64,000 nucleotides of DNA from Muriiphilus sp048268845 (GTDB taxonomy: Bacteria; Pseudomonadota; Alphaproteobacteria; Rhodobacterales; Rhodobacteraceae): contig JBLWUQ010000007.1 in NCBI GenBank assembly GCA_048268845.1, positions 103,126 to 167,125 on the forward strand, written 5' to 3'. Under the pieces are notes generated by a model that worked only from the letters and a program-made list of their open reading frames with translations, was not told the origin of the DNA and ran no database searches. Below are positions 28,262 to 37,908 of the stretch, piece by piece. The number at the start of each line of letters is the position of its first letter. The first letter of the stretch is position 1. A program made the translations under genes and the position numbers.

Positions 28262-29656
28262 TCACATGTGGATCACGCGCCCATAGGCGTCGAGCACGCT
28301 TTCATGCATCATTTCCGACAGAGTGGGGTGCGGGAAGACGGTGTTGATCAGCTCTTGCTCGGTGGTCTCGAGCGTGCGGCCGATGATGTAGCCCTGGATC
28401 AGCTCCGTCACCTCGGCCCCCACCATATGCGCGCCCAGCAGTTCGCCGGTCTTGGCGTCGAACACGGTCTTGACCATACCCTCGGCCTCGCCAAGCGCGA
28501 TGGCCTTGCCGTTGCCGATGAACGGGAAGCGGCCGACCTTGACCTCATAGCCAAGCTCTTTCGCCTTCGCCTCGGTATAGCCGACACTGGCGATCTGCGG
28601 CTGGCAATAGGTGCAGCCGGCGATTGATTCGGGCTTGACCGGGTGCGGCTTCTGCCCGGCGATCAGTTCGGCCACCATCACGCCCTCGTGGCTGGCCTTG
28701 TGGGCAAGCCAGGGCGGGGCGGCGATGTCGCCGATGGCATAAAGCCCGTCGACGCCGGTGCGGCAATATTCGTCCGTCACCACATGGCTGCGGTCGAGCT
28801 TGACGCCAAGCGACTCGAGCCCCAGCCCCTCGACGTTGCCGACGATGCCGACCGCCGAAATCACCGTGTCGAAGTCGAGCTTCTCGGTCTTGCCTCCGGT
28901 CTCGACATGCGCCGTGACCTTGCCCTTGGCGCGGTCGAGTTTCTTGACCGTGGATTTCTCCATGATCTTCATGCCCTGCTTGACGAACTGTTTTTTCGCA
29001 AAGGCGGAAATCTCGGCATCCTCGACCGGCAACACCCGGTCCAGCACCTCGACCACCGTCGTATCGGCGCCCAGAGTGTTGAAAAAGCTGGCAAATTCGA
29101 TGCCGATGGCACCCGAACCGATGACCAGAAGCTTCTTGGGCATCCGCGGCGGGTTGAGCGCGTGGCGGTAGGTCCAGACCAGGTCGCCGTCGGCCTCGAG
29201 CCCCGGCAGTTCGCGCGCCCGCGCGCCGGTGGCCAGGACGATGTTCTTCGCCGTCAGTTCTTCGGTGCCCTTGTCGGTCTTGACCGAGACCTTGCCCTTG
29301 GCCGGCAACGTCGCCTCGCCCATCACCACGGTGATCTTGTTCTTCTTCATCAGGTGGCCGATGCCGCCGGACAATTGCGCCGCGACCCCGCGCGAGCGTT
29401 TCACCACCGCGCCCAGATCGAACCCGATCTTGTCCGCCGACAGACCGAAATCCTTGGCCCGCTCCATCAGGTGAAACACCTCGGCCGAGCGCAACAGCGC
29501 CTTGGTCGGAATGCAGCCCCAGTTGAGGCAGATGCCGCCGAGGTTTTCACGCTCGACGATCACGACCTTCTGCCCAAGCTGCGCCGCGCGGATCGCCGCG
29601 ACATAGCCGCCCGGCCCTGCGCCGATGACGATCAGATCAAAGGTATTTCCGGCCAT
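28262..29656 (-). CDS. lpdA: Dihydrolipoyl dehydrogenase
   Basis: 464 residues. The flavoprotein E3 subunit that reoxidises dihydrolipoyl groups of 2-oxoacid dehydrogenase complexes using NAD+. It has an FAD-binding GAGPGGYVAA near the N terminus, a redox-active disulfide C43/C48 (GGICLNWGCIPTK), an NAD-binding GSGAIGIEFA and the C-terminal catalytic His-Glu in HPTLSEMMHES. No E1 or E2 genes are adjacent, so which complex it serves cannot be read here. lipA at 8.9 kb supplies its partner cofactor pathway. Confidence 0.96.
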   Translation of the reverse strand: MAGNTFDLIVIGAGPGGYVAAIRAAQLGQKVVIVERENLGGICLNWGCIPTKALLRSAEVFHLMERAKDFGLSADKIGFDLGAVVKRSRGVAAQLSGGIGHLMKKNKITVVMGEATLPAKGKVSVKTDKGTEELTAKNIVLATGARARELPGLEADGDLVWTYRHALNPPRMPKKLLVIGSGAIGIEFASFFNTLGADTTVVEVLDRVLPVEDAEISAFAKKQFVKQGMKIMEKSTVKKLDRAKGKVTAHVETGGKTEKLDFDTVISAVGIVGNVEGLGLESLGVKLDRSHVVTDEYCRTGVDGLYAIGDIAAPPWLAHKASHEGVMVAELIAGQKPHPVKPESIAGCTYCQPQIASVGYTEAKAKELGYEVKVGRFPFIGNGKAIALGEAEGMVKTVFDAKTGELLGAHMVGAEVTELIQGYIIGRTLETTEQELINTVFPHPTLSEMMHESVLDAYGRVIHM

Positions 29657-29824
29657 TCATGCCTCCCTGAAAAAGTAGTTTGGCCTTAAACTATTTCATT
29701 TGCCGCTTCAACCGTGCTGCAGGATCGCCGCCATGGGCTGCGCTCCCCGACGCTCATCCGCCGCTTGCCGCGTTGTTGCCCAGACCATAGGTTGATCCAA
29801 GGGATTCCCCGGGGCAAAGGCATC

Positions 29825-31579
29825 ATGACACATTCACAAGGCTCTGACGACATGGCGCGTCGCGTGACGCTGGCGCTGGTCGGCGCGGCGGCGGGGGTCG
29901 CGCTTTACGTGCTCTTGGTGGAACTGCCCGACCGCACCGACAACACCCGCCTCGTGCTGGCGCTGGCGAGTCTTGTGGGCGGTTTTTTCGCGGCGCTGCT
30001 GCCTGCCATCGGGCCTCTGACGCTGGCGCGCGCGGTCATGGCCGCCGGGCTGATCGCGGTTGTGTCCTCGGGGCTTCTGACCTGGGCGAGCTTTCGTTTT
30101 GACGATGCCAAGGACTTCCTTTCGGTCGGGCATGCGCTGGCTGCCTACAGCCTGCTGGTCGCGCTGCCGCTGCCCTTCCTGATCGCGGCACTTCGCCCCG
30201 GCGAAGGCTGGCGCGACTTTCCGGCGCTGTTCACGCATGCCTGGGAAATCGTGGTGCGCTATGTGGTGGCCTGGGCCTTCACCGGCATCGTCTGGGGCGT
30301 GATCATGCTGTCGGATCAGGTGTTGCAGCTTGTCGGCATCGACCTGATCGAGCGGCTGATCGACATTGACGGGGTGCCCTGGGCGCTGACCGGGATCGCG
30401 CTGGGCCTGTCGCTCGCGGTCAGTTTCGAGCTTCGCGGGCTGATCCGCCCCGACCTTGTGCTGCGGCTGTTGCGCCTTTTGCTGCCGGTGGTTCTGGTGG
30501 TCAGCGCGGTGTTCCTGATCGCGGCGCCGATCAACGGGCTGTCGAGGCTGTTCGGCGGCATCTCGGCGGCGGCGACCCTGATGGCGATGGCGATCGCGGC
30601 GGCGACGCTGATCACCGTCACGCTCGATCGCAGCGACGCGGCGGCGGCCAGGGCGGGCATTCTGGTCTGGTCGGCGCGGATCACGGCGCTGATCCTGCCA
30701 GTGCTGGGCGCGCTGGCGGGCTGGGCCGTGATGGTGCGCGTCGGGCAATACGGCTGGACACCGGCGCGGCTGGCGGCGGCGGTCGCCGCGGCGGTGACGC
30801 TGGCCTATGGGCTGGCCTATGCCGGCGCGGTGTTGCGCGGTGCGCACTGGCAGCAGCATATCAGGCAGGCCAACATCTGGCTTGCCCTGATGCTGATCGC
30901 CACCGCCGCGCTCTGGCTGAGCCCGGTCCTGAATGCCGAGCGAATCAGCGTCAAGGCACAGATCGCACGCTATGAGAGCGGCAGGATCGCTGCCGAGGAG
31001 CTCGATCTCTGGACGCTGGGCCACGACTGGGGCCGCGCCGGGACGATGGCGCTGGACAGGTTGCGCGGCGAGGCGGACGAGGCGCTTGCGAGACGCTTCG
31101 CGATGCTTGACGCCGCGCGTTCGCGCTACGACTATCTCGCCAGCGTCGCGGGCGAGGCGATCCCCGAACAGGCCGCCGACCTGATGAAGCTGCTCGCGGT
31201 CCGCCCCGAAGGCGCCACCCTGCCCGACGACCTGTTCGACGGCGACGACCCGTCCCGGCGTTTCCTGCTGGAGACGCTGACCGCGGGGTGCAAACAGACG
31301 ACACCCGGCGGCGCGCCGGGCTGTGTCGCGGTGGTGGCGGACTTCATGCCGCTCAGCCCCGGTGACGAGGTGTTGTTCTTCACCATGATCGAGGATGCGG
31401 TCGAGGTCAGCGCCGGTGTCGGATCGGCCTACCTGCGGTCGGCCTCTGGCTTCGACAGCTACGCCTTCGCCAACGGGGCGGCGCTGATCGACAGCATCCT
31501 GGCCGGCGATTACACCATCGACCCCGTGCCGCTCAACATGCTGGTCGTCGATGGAAACGCCGCCGGGGTTCAGCCCTAG
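29825..31579 (+). CDS. DUF4153 family polytopic membrane protein
   Basis: 584 residues. The N-terminal two thirds hold about 11-12 hydrophobic helices (VTLALVGAAAGVALYVLLVEL onward to about residue 380), and the last ~200 residues are soluble with an alpha-helical character. The pattern fits DUF4153, whose function is unknown. The ATG at 29825 is chosen (an alternative, MARRVTLALV, lies 9 codons later). It is divergent from lpdA (168 bases) and convergent with the DUF924 gene 7 bases away. Confidence 0.8.
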   Translation: MTHSQGSDDMARRVTLALVGAAAGVALYVLLVELPDRTDNTRLVLALASLVGGFFAALLPAIGPLTLARAVMAAGLIAVVSSGLLTWASFRFDDAKDFLSVGHALAAYSLLVALPLPFLIAALRPGEGWRDFPALFTHAWEIVVRYVVAWAFTGIVWGVIMLSDQVLQLVGIDLIERLIDIDGVPWALTGIALGLSLAVSFELRGLIRPDLVLRLLRLLLPVVLVVSAVFLIAAPINGLSRLFGGISAAATLMAMAIAAATLITVTLDRSDAAAARAGILVWSARITALILPVLGALAGWAVMVRVGQYGWTPARLAAAVAAAVTLAYGLAYAGAVLRGAHWQQHIRQANIWLALMLIATAALWLSPVLNAERISVKAQIARYESGRIAAEELDLWTLGHDWGRAGTMALDRLRGEADEALARRFAMLDAARSRYDYLASVAGEAIPEQAADLMKLLAVRPEGATLPDDLFDGDDPSRRFLLETLTAGCKQTTPGGAPGCVAVVADFMPLSPGDEVLFFTMIEDAVEVSAGVGSAYLRSASGFDSYAFANGAALIDSILAGDYTIDPVPLNMLVVDGNAAGVQP

Positions 31580-31586
31580 CCGCGTC

Positions 31587-32159
31587 TCAGCCCTGCAACT
31601 CGCGCACCAGCGCGCCGTAGCCACCGGCCTTGGCGAAGGCCCGTTCCGGCGGCGTGTCGCTGCGCGACAGGGCCGCGTTGCGATAGGGGAACCGGCCAAA
31701 GCGGCGGATGACCTCGCGGTGGGCCTTGGCATGGAGAAGGTTCTGCCGCCCGCCCACGGGCATCCGCGTCAGCATCAGGCGCACGCAGCGGTCCTGATCC
31801 ATCTGGCTTTCCGAGTGCATCAGCGGCAGATAGAAGAACTGCCGCTCCGGCTCGGAGATGCGCATGTCCCAGCCCTTGTCGATGGCGCATTTCGCCGCCG
31901 CGAGCGCGGCCTTGTCGGACGAAAACGCACGGGCATCGTCGCGAAACATGTTGCGCGGGAACTGGTCGTTCAGGATCAGATAGGCCAGCACGCCCGAGGC
32001 GGTCTGCAACCACTGCGCACACCCGCCGGTCTGCGCCTTCTCCCAGGTCTTGAGGAACTTCGACCGGATCAGGTCGTCGAGCGCGGGGTCGGATTTGTAC
32101 CACCCTTCCGGCCCCACTTCGTCGATCCAGAAATCAAGCACTTCCTGTGGTGTTTTCAT
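31587..32159 (-). CDS. DUF924 family protein
   Basis: 190 residues with the DUF924 hallmarks: EVLDFWIDEVGPEGWYKSDPALD at the N terminus, LNDQFPRNMFRDDARAFSSD in the middle, and FFYLPLMHSES before the end. The fold is TPR-like alpha-helical, and the function is not established. It lies 74 bases downstream of an MFS transporter gene in the same direction and may share its transcript. Confidence 0.9.
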   Translation of the reverse strand: MKTPQEVLDFWIDEVGPEGWYKSDPALDDLIRSKFLKTWEKAQTGGCAQWLQTASGVLAYLILNDQFPRNMFRDDARAFSSDKAALAAAKCAIDKGWDMRISEPERQFFYLPLMHSESQMDQDRCVRLMLTRMPVGGRQNLLHAKAHREVIRRFGRFPYRNAALSRSDTPPERAFAKAGGYGALVRELQG

Positions 32160-32233
32160 GTCGCCCTCCTTCCGCATCACATCGCTCGGGGCAAGTCCAC
32201 GGTTGCAAAAGTGCAATAGGTGGGCAAGCGGTA

Positions 32234-33529
32234 TTATTCGAGATCGGCGGCGCGTTGCGGATTTGCCGCGTCCTCGCTGCCGTCGGCGGCTTCCTCGACC
32301 GCCTCGACATAGAGTTCCTGCGCCATGTCCACCGCCACCGGCGTCGAGGATTGCAGCACCGGCGAATAGGACACGGTCGTGTCGACATTCGGAGACGGCC
32401 GCCGCGTGGCGCGGTAGAGGCCATAGGCCAGCATGATCGCCAGCACCACGCAGAGGTAGAGGAAAAACCCCGACGGGCCGAAGATCCCGAGCGCCCAGCC
32501 GGTGATGACCGGACCGGCAATCGCCCCCATGCCGTTGACGAACATCAGCCCGGCCGAGGCGGCGGCCATCTCGTCGGTCTCGAGAAAATCGTTGGTATGG
32601 GCGATCAGCAGCGCATAGAGCGGATTGGTCATGCCCCCGATCAGGAAGGCCGACACCAGAAGCGCCGGGTAGAAGCCGGGCATCACCACCGGCACCAGCG
32701 CCGCCAGCGCCCCCAGCCCCGCGGTGATGTTGATCAACTTGCGCCTGTCCATCCGGTCCGAGAGCCAGCCGATCGGGTATTGCAGCACCAGCCCGCCGAC
32801 ATAGAACATCGAGATGAACAGCGACAGTTGCGGAACGCTCAGCCCGGCCTCGGTGCCGAACACCGCCGCCATGCCGAACTGCGCCGAGAACACCGCCCCG
32901 ATCATCGCCACGCCGATCAGCCCGAGGGGGGACTTGTGGAACAATTCGACCAGCGTCATCCGCCGCGTGGTCTCGAACGCCGGTGTCGGGTTGATCGACA
33001 GCAGGATCGGCGTGAAGGCGATCGACACCAGCACCGAGGGCAGGATGAACAGGATGAAGCCGCCGGGGTCGGCCAGCAGCACCAGCCCCTGTGCCGCAAT
33101 GATGCCGACCATCTGCACAAGGATATAGAGCGACAGCGACTTGCCGCGCGTCTCGTTGGTCGCGGCGTTGTTCAGCCAGCTTTCGGCGGTGACGTAGACG
33201 CCCGAGAAACAGAACCCGATGATCACCCGCAGCACCGTCCAGACGATCGGGTCGGCCGCCACCGGATACAGCACCAGAACCGCCGAGATCAGGCTGCCGA
33301 GGGCGGCGAACACCCGCACGTGGCCGACGCGGCGGATCAGCTCGGGGGCGGTGCGCGAGCCGCCGAGGAAGCCGACGAAGTAGCCCGACATCACGATCGA
33401 CATCTCGAAGGTCGAAAACCCCTCGAGCGCGCCGCGCAGGCCCAGAAGCGTGCCCTGGATGCCGTTGCCGACCATCAGGAGCATGATGCCCAGAAGCAGG
33501 GGCCAGGAGGTTTTCAGGACCAGAAACAT
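32234..33529 (-). CDS. MFS transporter (YcaD-like)
   Basis: 431 residues with twelve hydrophobic helices in the first ~385. The features GYFVGFLGGSR, ESWLNNAATNETRGKSLSLY and GWLSDRMDRRKLI identify the major facilitator superfamily, closest in pattern to the YcaD group of unknown substrate. A long acidic cytoplasmic tail follows. The ATG at 33529 gives the family-like start MFLVLKTSWPLLLG. It lies between an upstream XRE/cupin regulator and a downstream DUF924 gene, all in one direction. Confidence 0.85.
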   Translation of the reverse strand: MFLVLKTSWPLLLGIMLLMVGNGIQGTLLGLRGALEGFSTFEMSIVMSGYFVGFLGGSRTAPELIRRVGHVRVFAALGSLISAVLVLYPVAADPIVWTVLRVIIGFCFSGVYVTAESWLNNAATNETRGKSLSLYILVQMVGIIAAQGLVLLADPGGFILFILPSVLVSIAFTPILLSINPTPAFETTRRMTLVELFHKSPLGLIGVAMIGAVFSAQFGMAAVFGTEAGLSVPQLSLFISMFYVGGLVLQYPIGWLSDRMDRRKLINITAGLGALAALVPVVMPGFYPALLVSAFLIGGMTNPLYALLIAHTNDFLETDEMAAASAGLMFVNGMGAIAGPVITGWALGIFGPSGFFLYLCVVLAIMLAYGLYRATRRPSPNVDTTVSYSPVLQSSTPVAVDMAQELYVEAVEEAADGSEDAANPQRAADLE

Positions 33530-33608
33530 CGTGCGCCTTCGTTCTACATCCAAGCGGCATAACATCGCGCAGCCGGGGTGTCATCACGGCCCCCGACAGG
33601 ATCGGCGC

Positions 33609-34238
33609 TCAGAGCGACGTCACCCAGAGGATCGTCGCGTCCTCGTCAGAAACCGAAATCACGTTATGGCCCATCGAGGCGTCATAATAGGCGCTGTCGC
33701 CACGGCGCATCTCGACCGGCTCGTAGAACTCGGTGATCAGCCGGATCGCGCCGGTCAGGACATAGAGGAACTCCTCGCCGTCATGGCGCACCCAGCCGTC
33801 GAACTCGTCGAACGACCGCGCCCGCACCCTCGCGCGGTAGGGCAGCATCGCCTTCTTGGTCAGCGCTCCGGCCAGAAGCTCGTGTTCATAGGTGGTGGTC
33901 GGGTGGGCTTCGCCCTCGCCCGACTTGGTGACCGTCATCCGGCCCGAAACCCGCGCGTCCTGCGGTGGCGTGAACAGTTGCGGCACCGAGATTTCCAGCC
34001 CCACCGCCAGTTTTTTCAGCGCCTCGTAGGTCGGCGACATCTGGCCGTTCTCGATCTTGGACAAGGTCGAGCGCGCCAATCCCGCCTGCCGCGCCGCCTG
34101 CTCCAGCGTCCAGCCGCGCGACTTGCGCAGGGCCCGCACCCGCGCGCCAAGGTCGAGCGGCTGCGGGTCCGGCCCCGGCAGGCCGCTTTCGCGGGCAAGG
34201 CGGATCAGGCTGGGCTGGGTGACGTTGTCGTGGTTCAT
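33609..34238 (-). CDS. XRE-family transcriptional regulator with cupin sensor domain
   Basis: 209 residues. The helix-turn-helix is at about 30-88 (ALRKSRGWTLEQAARQAGLA, then STLSKIENGQMSPTYEALKK), followed by a cupin_2 effector domain (about 130-205) including the HDGEEFLYVLTG strand and the MRRGDSAYYDASMGH segment. This architecture is used by regulators of polyamine, amino-acid or aromatic metabolism (family knowledge). The gene is divergent from the acyl-CoA synthetase gene across only 63 bases and is probably upstream of the MFS gene, so it may control both sides and itself. Confidence 0.88.
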   Translation of the reverse strand: MNHDNVTQPSLIRLARESGLPGPDPQPLDLGARVRALRKSRGWTLEQAARQAGLARSTLSKIENGQMSPTYEALKKLAVGLEISVPQLFTPPQDARVSGRMTVTKSGEGEAHPTTTYEHELLAGALTKKAMLPYRARVRARSFDEFDGWVRHDGEEFLYVLTGAIRLITEFYEPVEMRRGDSAYYDASMGHNVISVSDEDATILWVTSL

Positions 34239-34301
34239 GACGTTCTATATGCCGCAAGCGAGGCGGCTTGCAACGCCCGGCGAGCGTGCGATACCTGCCT
34301 C

Positions 34302-35852
34302 ATGCTCTCCATCGACGCCCCCGGCCCCCGCCTCGCCCCGCCACCCGCCGCCTTCAACATGGCGGGTTACGTGCTGGCGGGCGGTGCGGCGCATCCCGAC
34401 AAGCTGGCGCTGTCGGTTCTGCGGCCTGATGGCGCCGACGACTGGAGCCATGCGCGGTTGTCCCGCGCGGTTCTGGGCATCGCGGGCGGGCTGATTGCGC
34501 GCGGGCTTGTCCCCGGCGACCGCGTGCTGTTGCGGCTGGGCAACAGCGTCGAGTTTCCGCTGGCCTTTCTCGGCGCGATCGCTGCCGGGCTGGTGCCGGT
34601 GCCGACCTCGTCGCAACTCACCTCCCACGAGATCACGCCGATGGCGGTGGCGATTGCCCCGGCGCTGATCGTCGCGGGCGACGGGATCGCCCTGCCCGAC
34701 CCCCTGCCCGCGCCGGTCCTGACCGAGGCCGAGTTGCAAGCCCTCGCCGCCCACACCCCCGCCGCCCCGGTTCCGGGCGACCCGAACCGCCCGGCCTATG
34801 CGATCTTCACCTCCGGCACCTCCGGAAAACCCCGCGCCGTGGTTCACGCGCACCGGGCGATCTGGGCGCGGCGGATGATGTGGGACGGCTGGTATGGGCT
34901 GACGCCGGACGACCGGCTGATGCATGCCGGTGCCTTCAACTGGACCTACACGCTGGGCACCGGGCTGATGGACCCGTGGAGCCGGGGGGCAACCGCGCTG
35001 ATCCCCGCGCCCGGCACGCCCGTCGCCAGCCTGCCCGCGCTGATCGCCGCGCAGCACGTCACGATCTTTGCCGCAGCCCCCGGCGTCTACCGCCAGATGC
35101 TGCGCCACGACATGCCGCCGATGCCAGAGCTGCGCCACGGGCTTACGGCGGGCGAGAAGCTGGCCGAGTCGATCCGCGAGGACTGGCGGGCGGCGACCGG
35201 CACCGGGCTGCACGAAGCCTTCGGCATGTCGGAATGCTCGACCTTCGTCTCGGGCTCGCCCGCGCGCCCGGCGCCCACCGGCACGCTGGGCCGGGCGCAG
35301 CCGGGACGCAGGATCGCCGTCCTGGGCGAGGATGGCCCGGTGCCGCGCGGCGCCCCCGGCGTGCTGGCGGTGGCGGCAGAAGATCCCGGCCTGATGCTGG
35401 GCTATCTCGGGGCCGAGGACGCGACGCGGGCGCGCTATCGTGACGGCTGGTTTCTGACCGGCGACATCGTTGCGATGGATGAGGGCGGCGCGATCAGCTA
35501 TCTCGGGCGCGACGACGACATGATGAACGCGGGCGGCTACCGCGTCTCGCCGGCCGAGGTCGAGGCGGCGATGGCCGCGCATCCCGGCATCACCGAGGCC
35601 GCCTGCCTGACGCTTGCCGTCAGTGACAGCGCCAGCGTGATCGCCTGTTTCTACGTCGCCGAGGCCGAGGCCCCCGACGCTGCAGACCTGTCGGCGCATG
35701 CCCATGCGCGGCTGGCGCATTACAAATGCCCGCGCCTGTTCGTCGCCGTCCCGGCGCTTCCGCGTGGCGCCAACAACAAGCTCTTGCGCCGGGTGTTGCG
35801 CGACCGGGTGGCGTCGGGCGAGATCGAGGTGCCGGGCCTGCGGCAGGGCTGA
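34302..35852 (+). CDS. AMP-dependent acyl-CoA synthetase (benzoate-CoA ligase-like)
   Basis: 516 residues of the ANL superfamily. It activates a carboxylic acid to acyl-AMP and then acyl-CoA. Motifs: P-loop TSGTSGKP (170-177), GMSEC (308-312) for acyl-adenylate binding, GWFLTGD (382-388), the hinge-region GRDDDMMNAGGYRVSP (402-417) and the catalytic Lys at 493 (NNKLLRR). The pattern resembles benzoate/aminobenzoate-CoA ligases more than acetyl-CoA synthetases. The substrate is not proved. The ATG at 34302 is chosen. It is short compared with acetyl-CoA synthetases and lacks their N-terminal extension. Its neighbours, a divergent cupin-sensing regulator and a downstream thioredoxin-fold isomerase-like gene, fit aromatic or organic-acid use. 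Confidence 0.85.
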   Translation: MLSIDAPGPRLAPPPAAFNMAGYVLAGGAAHPDKLALSVLRPDGADDWSHARLSRAVLGIAGGLIARGLVPGDRVLLRLGNSVEFPLAFLGAIAAGLVPVPTSSQLTSHEITPMAVAIAPALIVAGDGIALPDPLPAPVLTEAELQALAAHTPAAPVPGDPNRPAYAIFTSGTSGKPRAVVHAHRAIWARRMMWDGWYGLTPDDRLMHAGAFNWTYTLGTGLMDPWSRGATALIPAPGTPVASLPALIAAQHVTIFAAAPGVYRQMLRHDMPPMPELRHGLTAGEKLAESIREDWRAATGTGLHEAFGMSECSTFVSGSPARPAPTGTLGRAQPGRRIAVLGEDGPVPRGAPGVLAVAAEDPGLMLGYLGAEDATRARYRDGWFLTGDIVAMDEGGAISYLGRDDDMMNAGGYRVSPAEVEAAMAAHPGITEAACLTLAVSDSASVIACFYVAEAEAPDAADLSAHAHARLAHYKCPRLFVAVPALPRGANNKLLRRVLRDRVASGEIEVPGLRQG

Positions 35853-35927
35853 TCGACGCCCCGAACGTCACCCGCTTGTGTTGCGCCCGCCTCTTTCCAC
35901 CGCCCGGATTCCCGGCTACCCAGAGGC

Positions 35928-36605
35928 ATGGTCAAGCTCGTCATCTTCTCCGATCCGATCTGTCCGTGGTGCTTCATCGGCAAGGCGCGGCTGTTTCAGG
36001 CGCTGCAGCAGCGGCCGGACCATCCGTTCCAGATCGAGTGGCATCCGTTCATGCTGAACCCCGACATGCCGCCCGAAGGCATGGACCGGCGCGCCTATCT
36101 CGAGGCCAAGTTCGGCGGACAGGAGGCTGCGGCGCGCGCCTATCTGCCGGTGCAGGAGGCGGCCGAAGCGGCCGGGCTCACCATCAACTTCGAGCGCATG
36201 GCGCGCACTCCCAGTACGCTCGACGCGCATCGGCTGATCCACTGGGCCGGGATCGAGGGGCGGCAGACGCCGGTGGTCTCGGCGCTGTTCCGGGCCTATT
36301 TCACCGAGGGCCGCGACATCGGCGACCGCGAGGTGCTGGCCGACATCGCCGCGTCCTGCGAGATGGACCGTGACCTGGCCGCGCGCCTTCTGGCCTCTGA
36401 TGCCGACGCCGCCGACATCCGCGCCCGCGACATGGACGCCCGCCAGAGGGGCGTGAACGCGGTGCCGACCTTCGTCGTTGCCAACCGCCACGTCGTGCCG
36501 GGCGCCCAGCCGGCCGAGCTGTGGCTGAAGGTGATCGACGAGATCATGGCGCAGCTGCGAGACGCCGCCAAACCCGACGATCTGCCCAACGGGCCGATCG
36601 GCTGA
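35928..36605 (+). CDS. DsbA family oxidoreductase (FrnE-like)
   Basis: 225 residues. The thioredoxin fold with the active site CPWC at 12-15 directly follows the first strand (VIFSDPICPWCFIGKARL), and the cis-Pro loop AVPTFVV lies near residue 183. There is no signal peptide, so it is cytoplasmic, like FrnE. It is related to 2-hydroxychromene-2-carboxylate isomerases but keeps the redox Cys pair. FrnE proteins are implicated in disulfide chemistry and oxidative stress. It lies 75 bases after the CoA ligase gene in the same direction. Confidence 0.9.
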   Translation: MVKLVIFSDPICPWCFIGKARLFQALQQRPDHPFQIEWHPFMLNPDMPPEGMDRRAYLEAKFGGQEAAARAYLPVQEAAEAAGLTINFERMARTPSTLDAHRLIHWAGIEGRQTPVVSALFRAYFTEGRDIGDREVLADIAASCEMDRDLAARLLASDADAADIRARDMDARQRGVNAVPTFVVANRHVVPGAQPAELWLKVIDEIMAQLRDAAKPDDLPNGPIG

Positions 36606-36669
36606 CGCGGGCCACCTCTGGTCAATCGGTTTCCCGTGGGGCATGAGGGAGGGACGTCAAGGATTTCCC

Positions 36670-37905
36670 ATGCCCCGCTTTCCCACACCGACTCGCCCGC
36701 CGGCCTTTGCCGAACTGGTCATATTGCTGGCGGCGCTGATGTCGCTGATGGCGTTCTCGATCGATTCGATCCTGCCCGCCCTGCCCGAGATCGCCTCGGA
36801 ATTCGTGCCCGGAAATGTCAGCCGCGCGCAGCTCGTCGTGTCGATCTTCGTGCTTGGCACCGGGGTCGGCCAGTTGTTCATCGGGCCGTTCTCCGACAGC
36901 TACGGACGCCGGGCCGCGCTGAGCTTCGGGATCGGGCTGTTCGTGCTGGGGGCTGTGGCCGGGATCATGGCCAACTCGCTCGAAACACTTCTGGCCGCGC
37001 GCTTCGTGCAGGGTCTGGGGGCCGCCGCCAGCCGGATTGTCAGCCAGTCGGTGACGCGCGACATGTTCTCGGGCCGGGCACAGGCGCGGGTCGGCTCGCT
37101 TGTCTTCACCTTCTTCGTCATCGTGCCGGCCGTGGCGCCGCTGATCGGTCAGGCGATCATCGGCGTGGTCGGTTGGCGCGGGCTGTTCGGCTCCTACGTC
37201 TTGCTCGGGTTGGCCGTGCTGTCGTGGTTCCTTTTGCGCCAGCCCGAGACACTGAAGCCCGAGAACCGCCGCGCATTTCGGATCGGGCAGATCTATCTGG
37301 CGATGGCCGAGGTGATGCGCTCACGGATCACGATGCGCTACCTGATGGTGATGACACTCGGGTTCGGGCAACTGATGGCCTATCTGAGTTCGGCGCAGGA
37401 GGTCTATGTCGACGCCCTTGGCGCGGGCAGCCGGTTTCCGATGTATTTCGCCCTCGTGGCGCTGGTCTCGGGCGCCTCGGGCGTGCTGAACGCAAGGCTG
37501 GTGATGCGGCTGGGGATGCGTCCCCTGGCCAGCGTGGCCTTCGGCAGCCAGTTGGTGATCGCCGGGGCGGTCTGGGGGCTTTGGGCGGCGGGCGCGTTCG
37601 ACGGCTTGTCGCAGCATACGCAGTTGTGGATCTTCATCGGCTGGTCGGTCACGCTGTTCTTCATGAACGGGCTGACCTTCGGCAACGTCACCGCCCTCGC
37701 GATGGAGCCGCTTGGCCATATCGCCGGCACCGCCAGCGCGGTGCTGGGTGCGTTCAGTTCGATCCTTTCGGTGATGATCGCGATTCCGATCGGGCTGGCG
37801 TTCGACGGCAGTCCGAAACCCCTGATGCTGGGTGTCGCCGTCTGTTCGGCGCTGGCCTTCGCGCTGGTCTGGACCGACCGCGCGCGCACCCGCGACGTCA
37901 GATAG
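36670..37905 (+). CDS. Bcr/CflA family multidrug efflux MFS transporter
   Basis: 411 residues, twelve transmembrane helices. The N-terminal SIDSILPALPEIASEF and the loop GPFSDSYGRRAALSFGI fit the Bcr/CflA drug:H+ antiporter group, which exports bicyclomycin, chloramphenicol and other compounds; the real substrate is unknown. The ATG at 36670 gives the family-like start. It converges on a small periplasmic protein gene with only 3 bases between. Confidence 0.88.
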   Translation: MPRFPTPTRPPAFAELVILLAALMSLMAFSIDSILPALPEIASEFVPGNVSRAQLVVSIFVLGTGVGQLFIGPFSDSYGRRAALSFGIGLFVLGAVAGIMANSLETLLAARFVQGLGAAASRIVSQSVTRDMFSGRAQARVGSLVFTFFVIVPAVAPLIGQAIIGVVGWRGLFGSYVLLGLAVLSWFLLRQPETLKPENRRAFRIGQIYLAMAEVMRSRITMRYLMVMTLGFGQLMAYLSSAQEVYVDALGAGSRFPMYFALVALVSGASGVLNARLVMRLGMRPLASVAFGSQLVIAGAVWGLWAAGAFDGLSQHTQLWIFIGWSVTLFFMNGLTFGNVTALAMEPLGHIAGTASAVLGAFSSILSVMIAIPIGLAFDGSPKPLMLGVAVCSALAFALVWTDRARTRDVR

Positions 37906-37908
37906 GCC

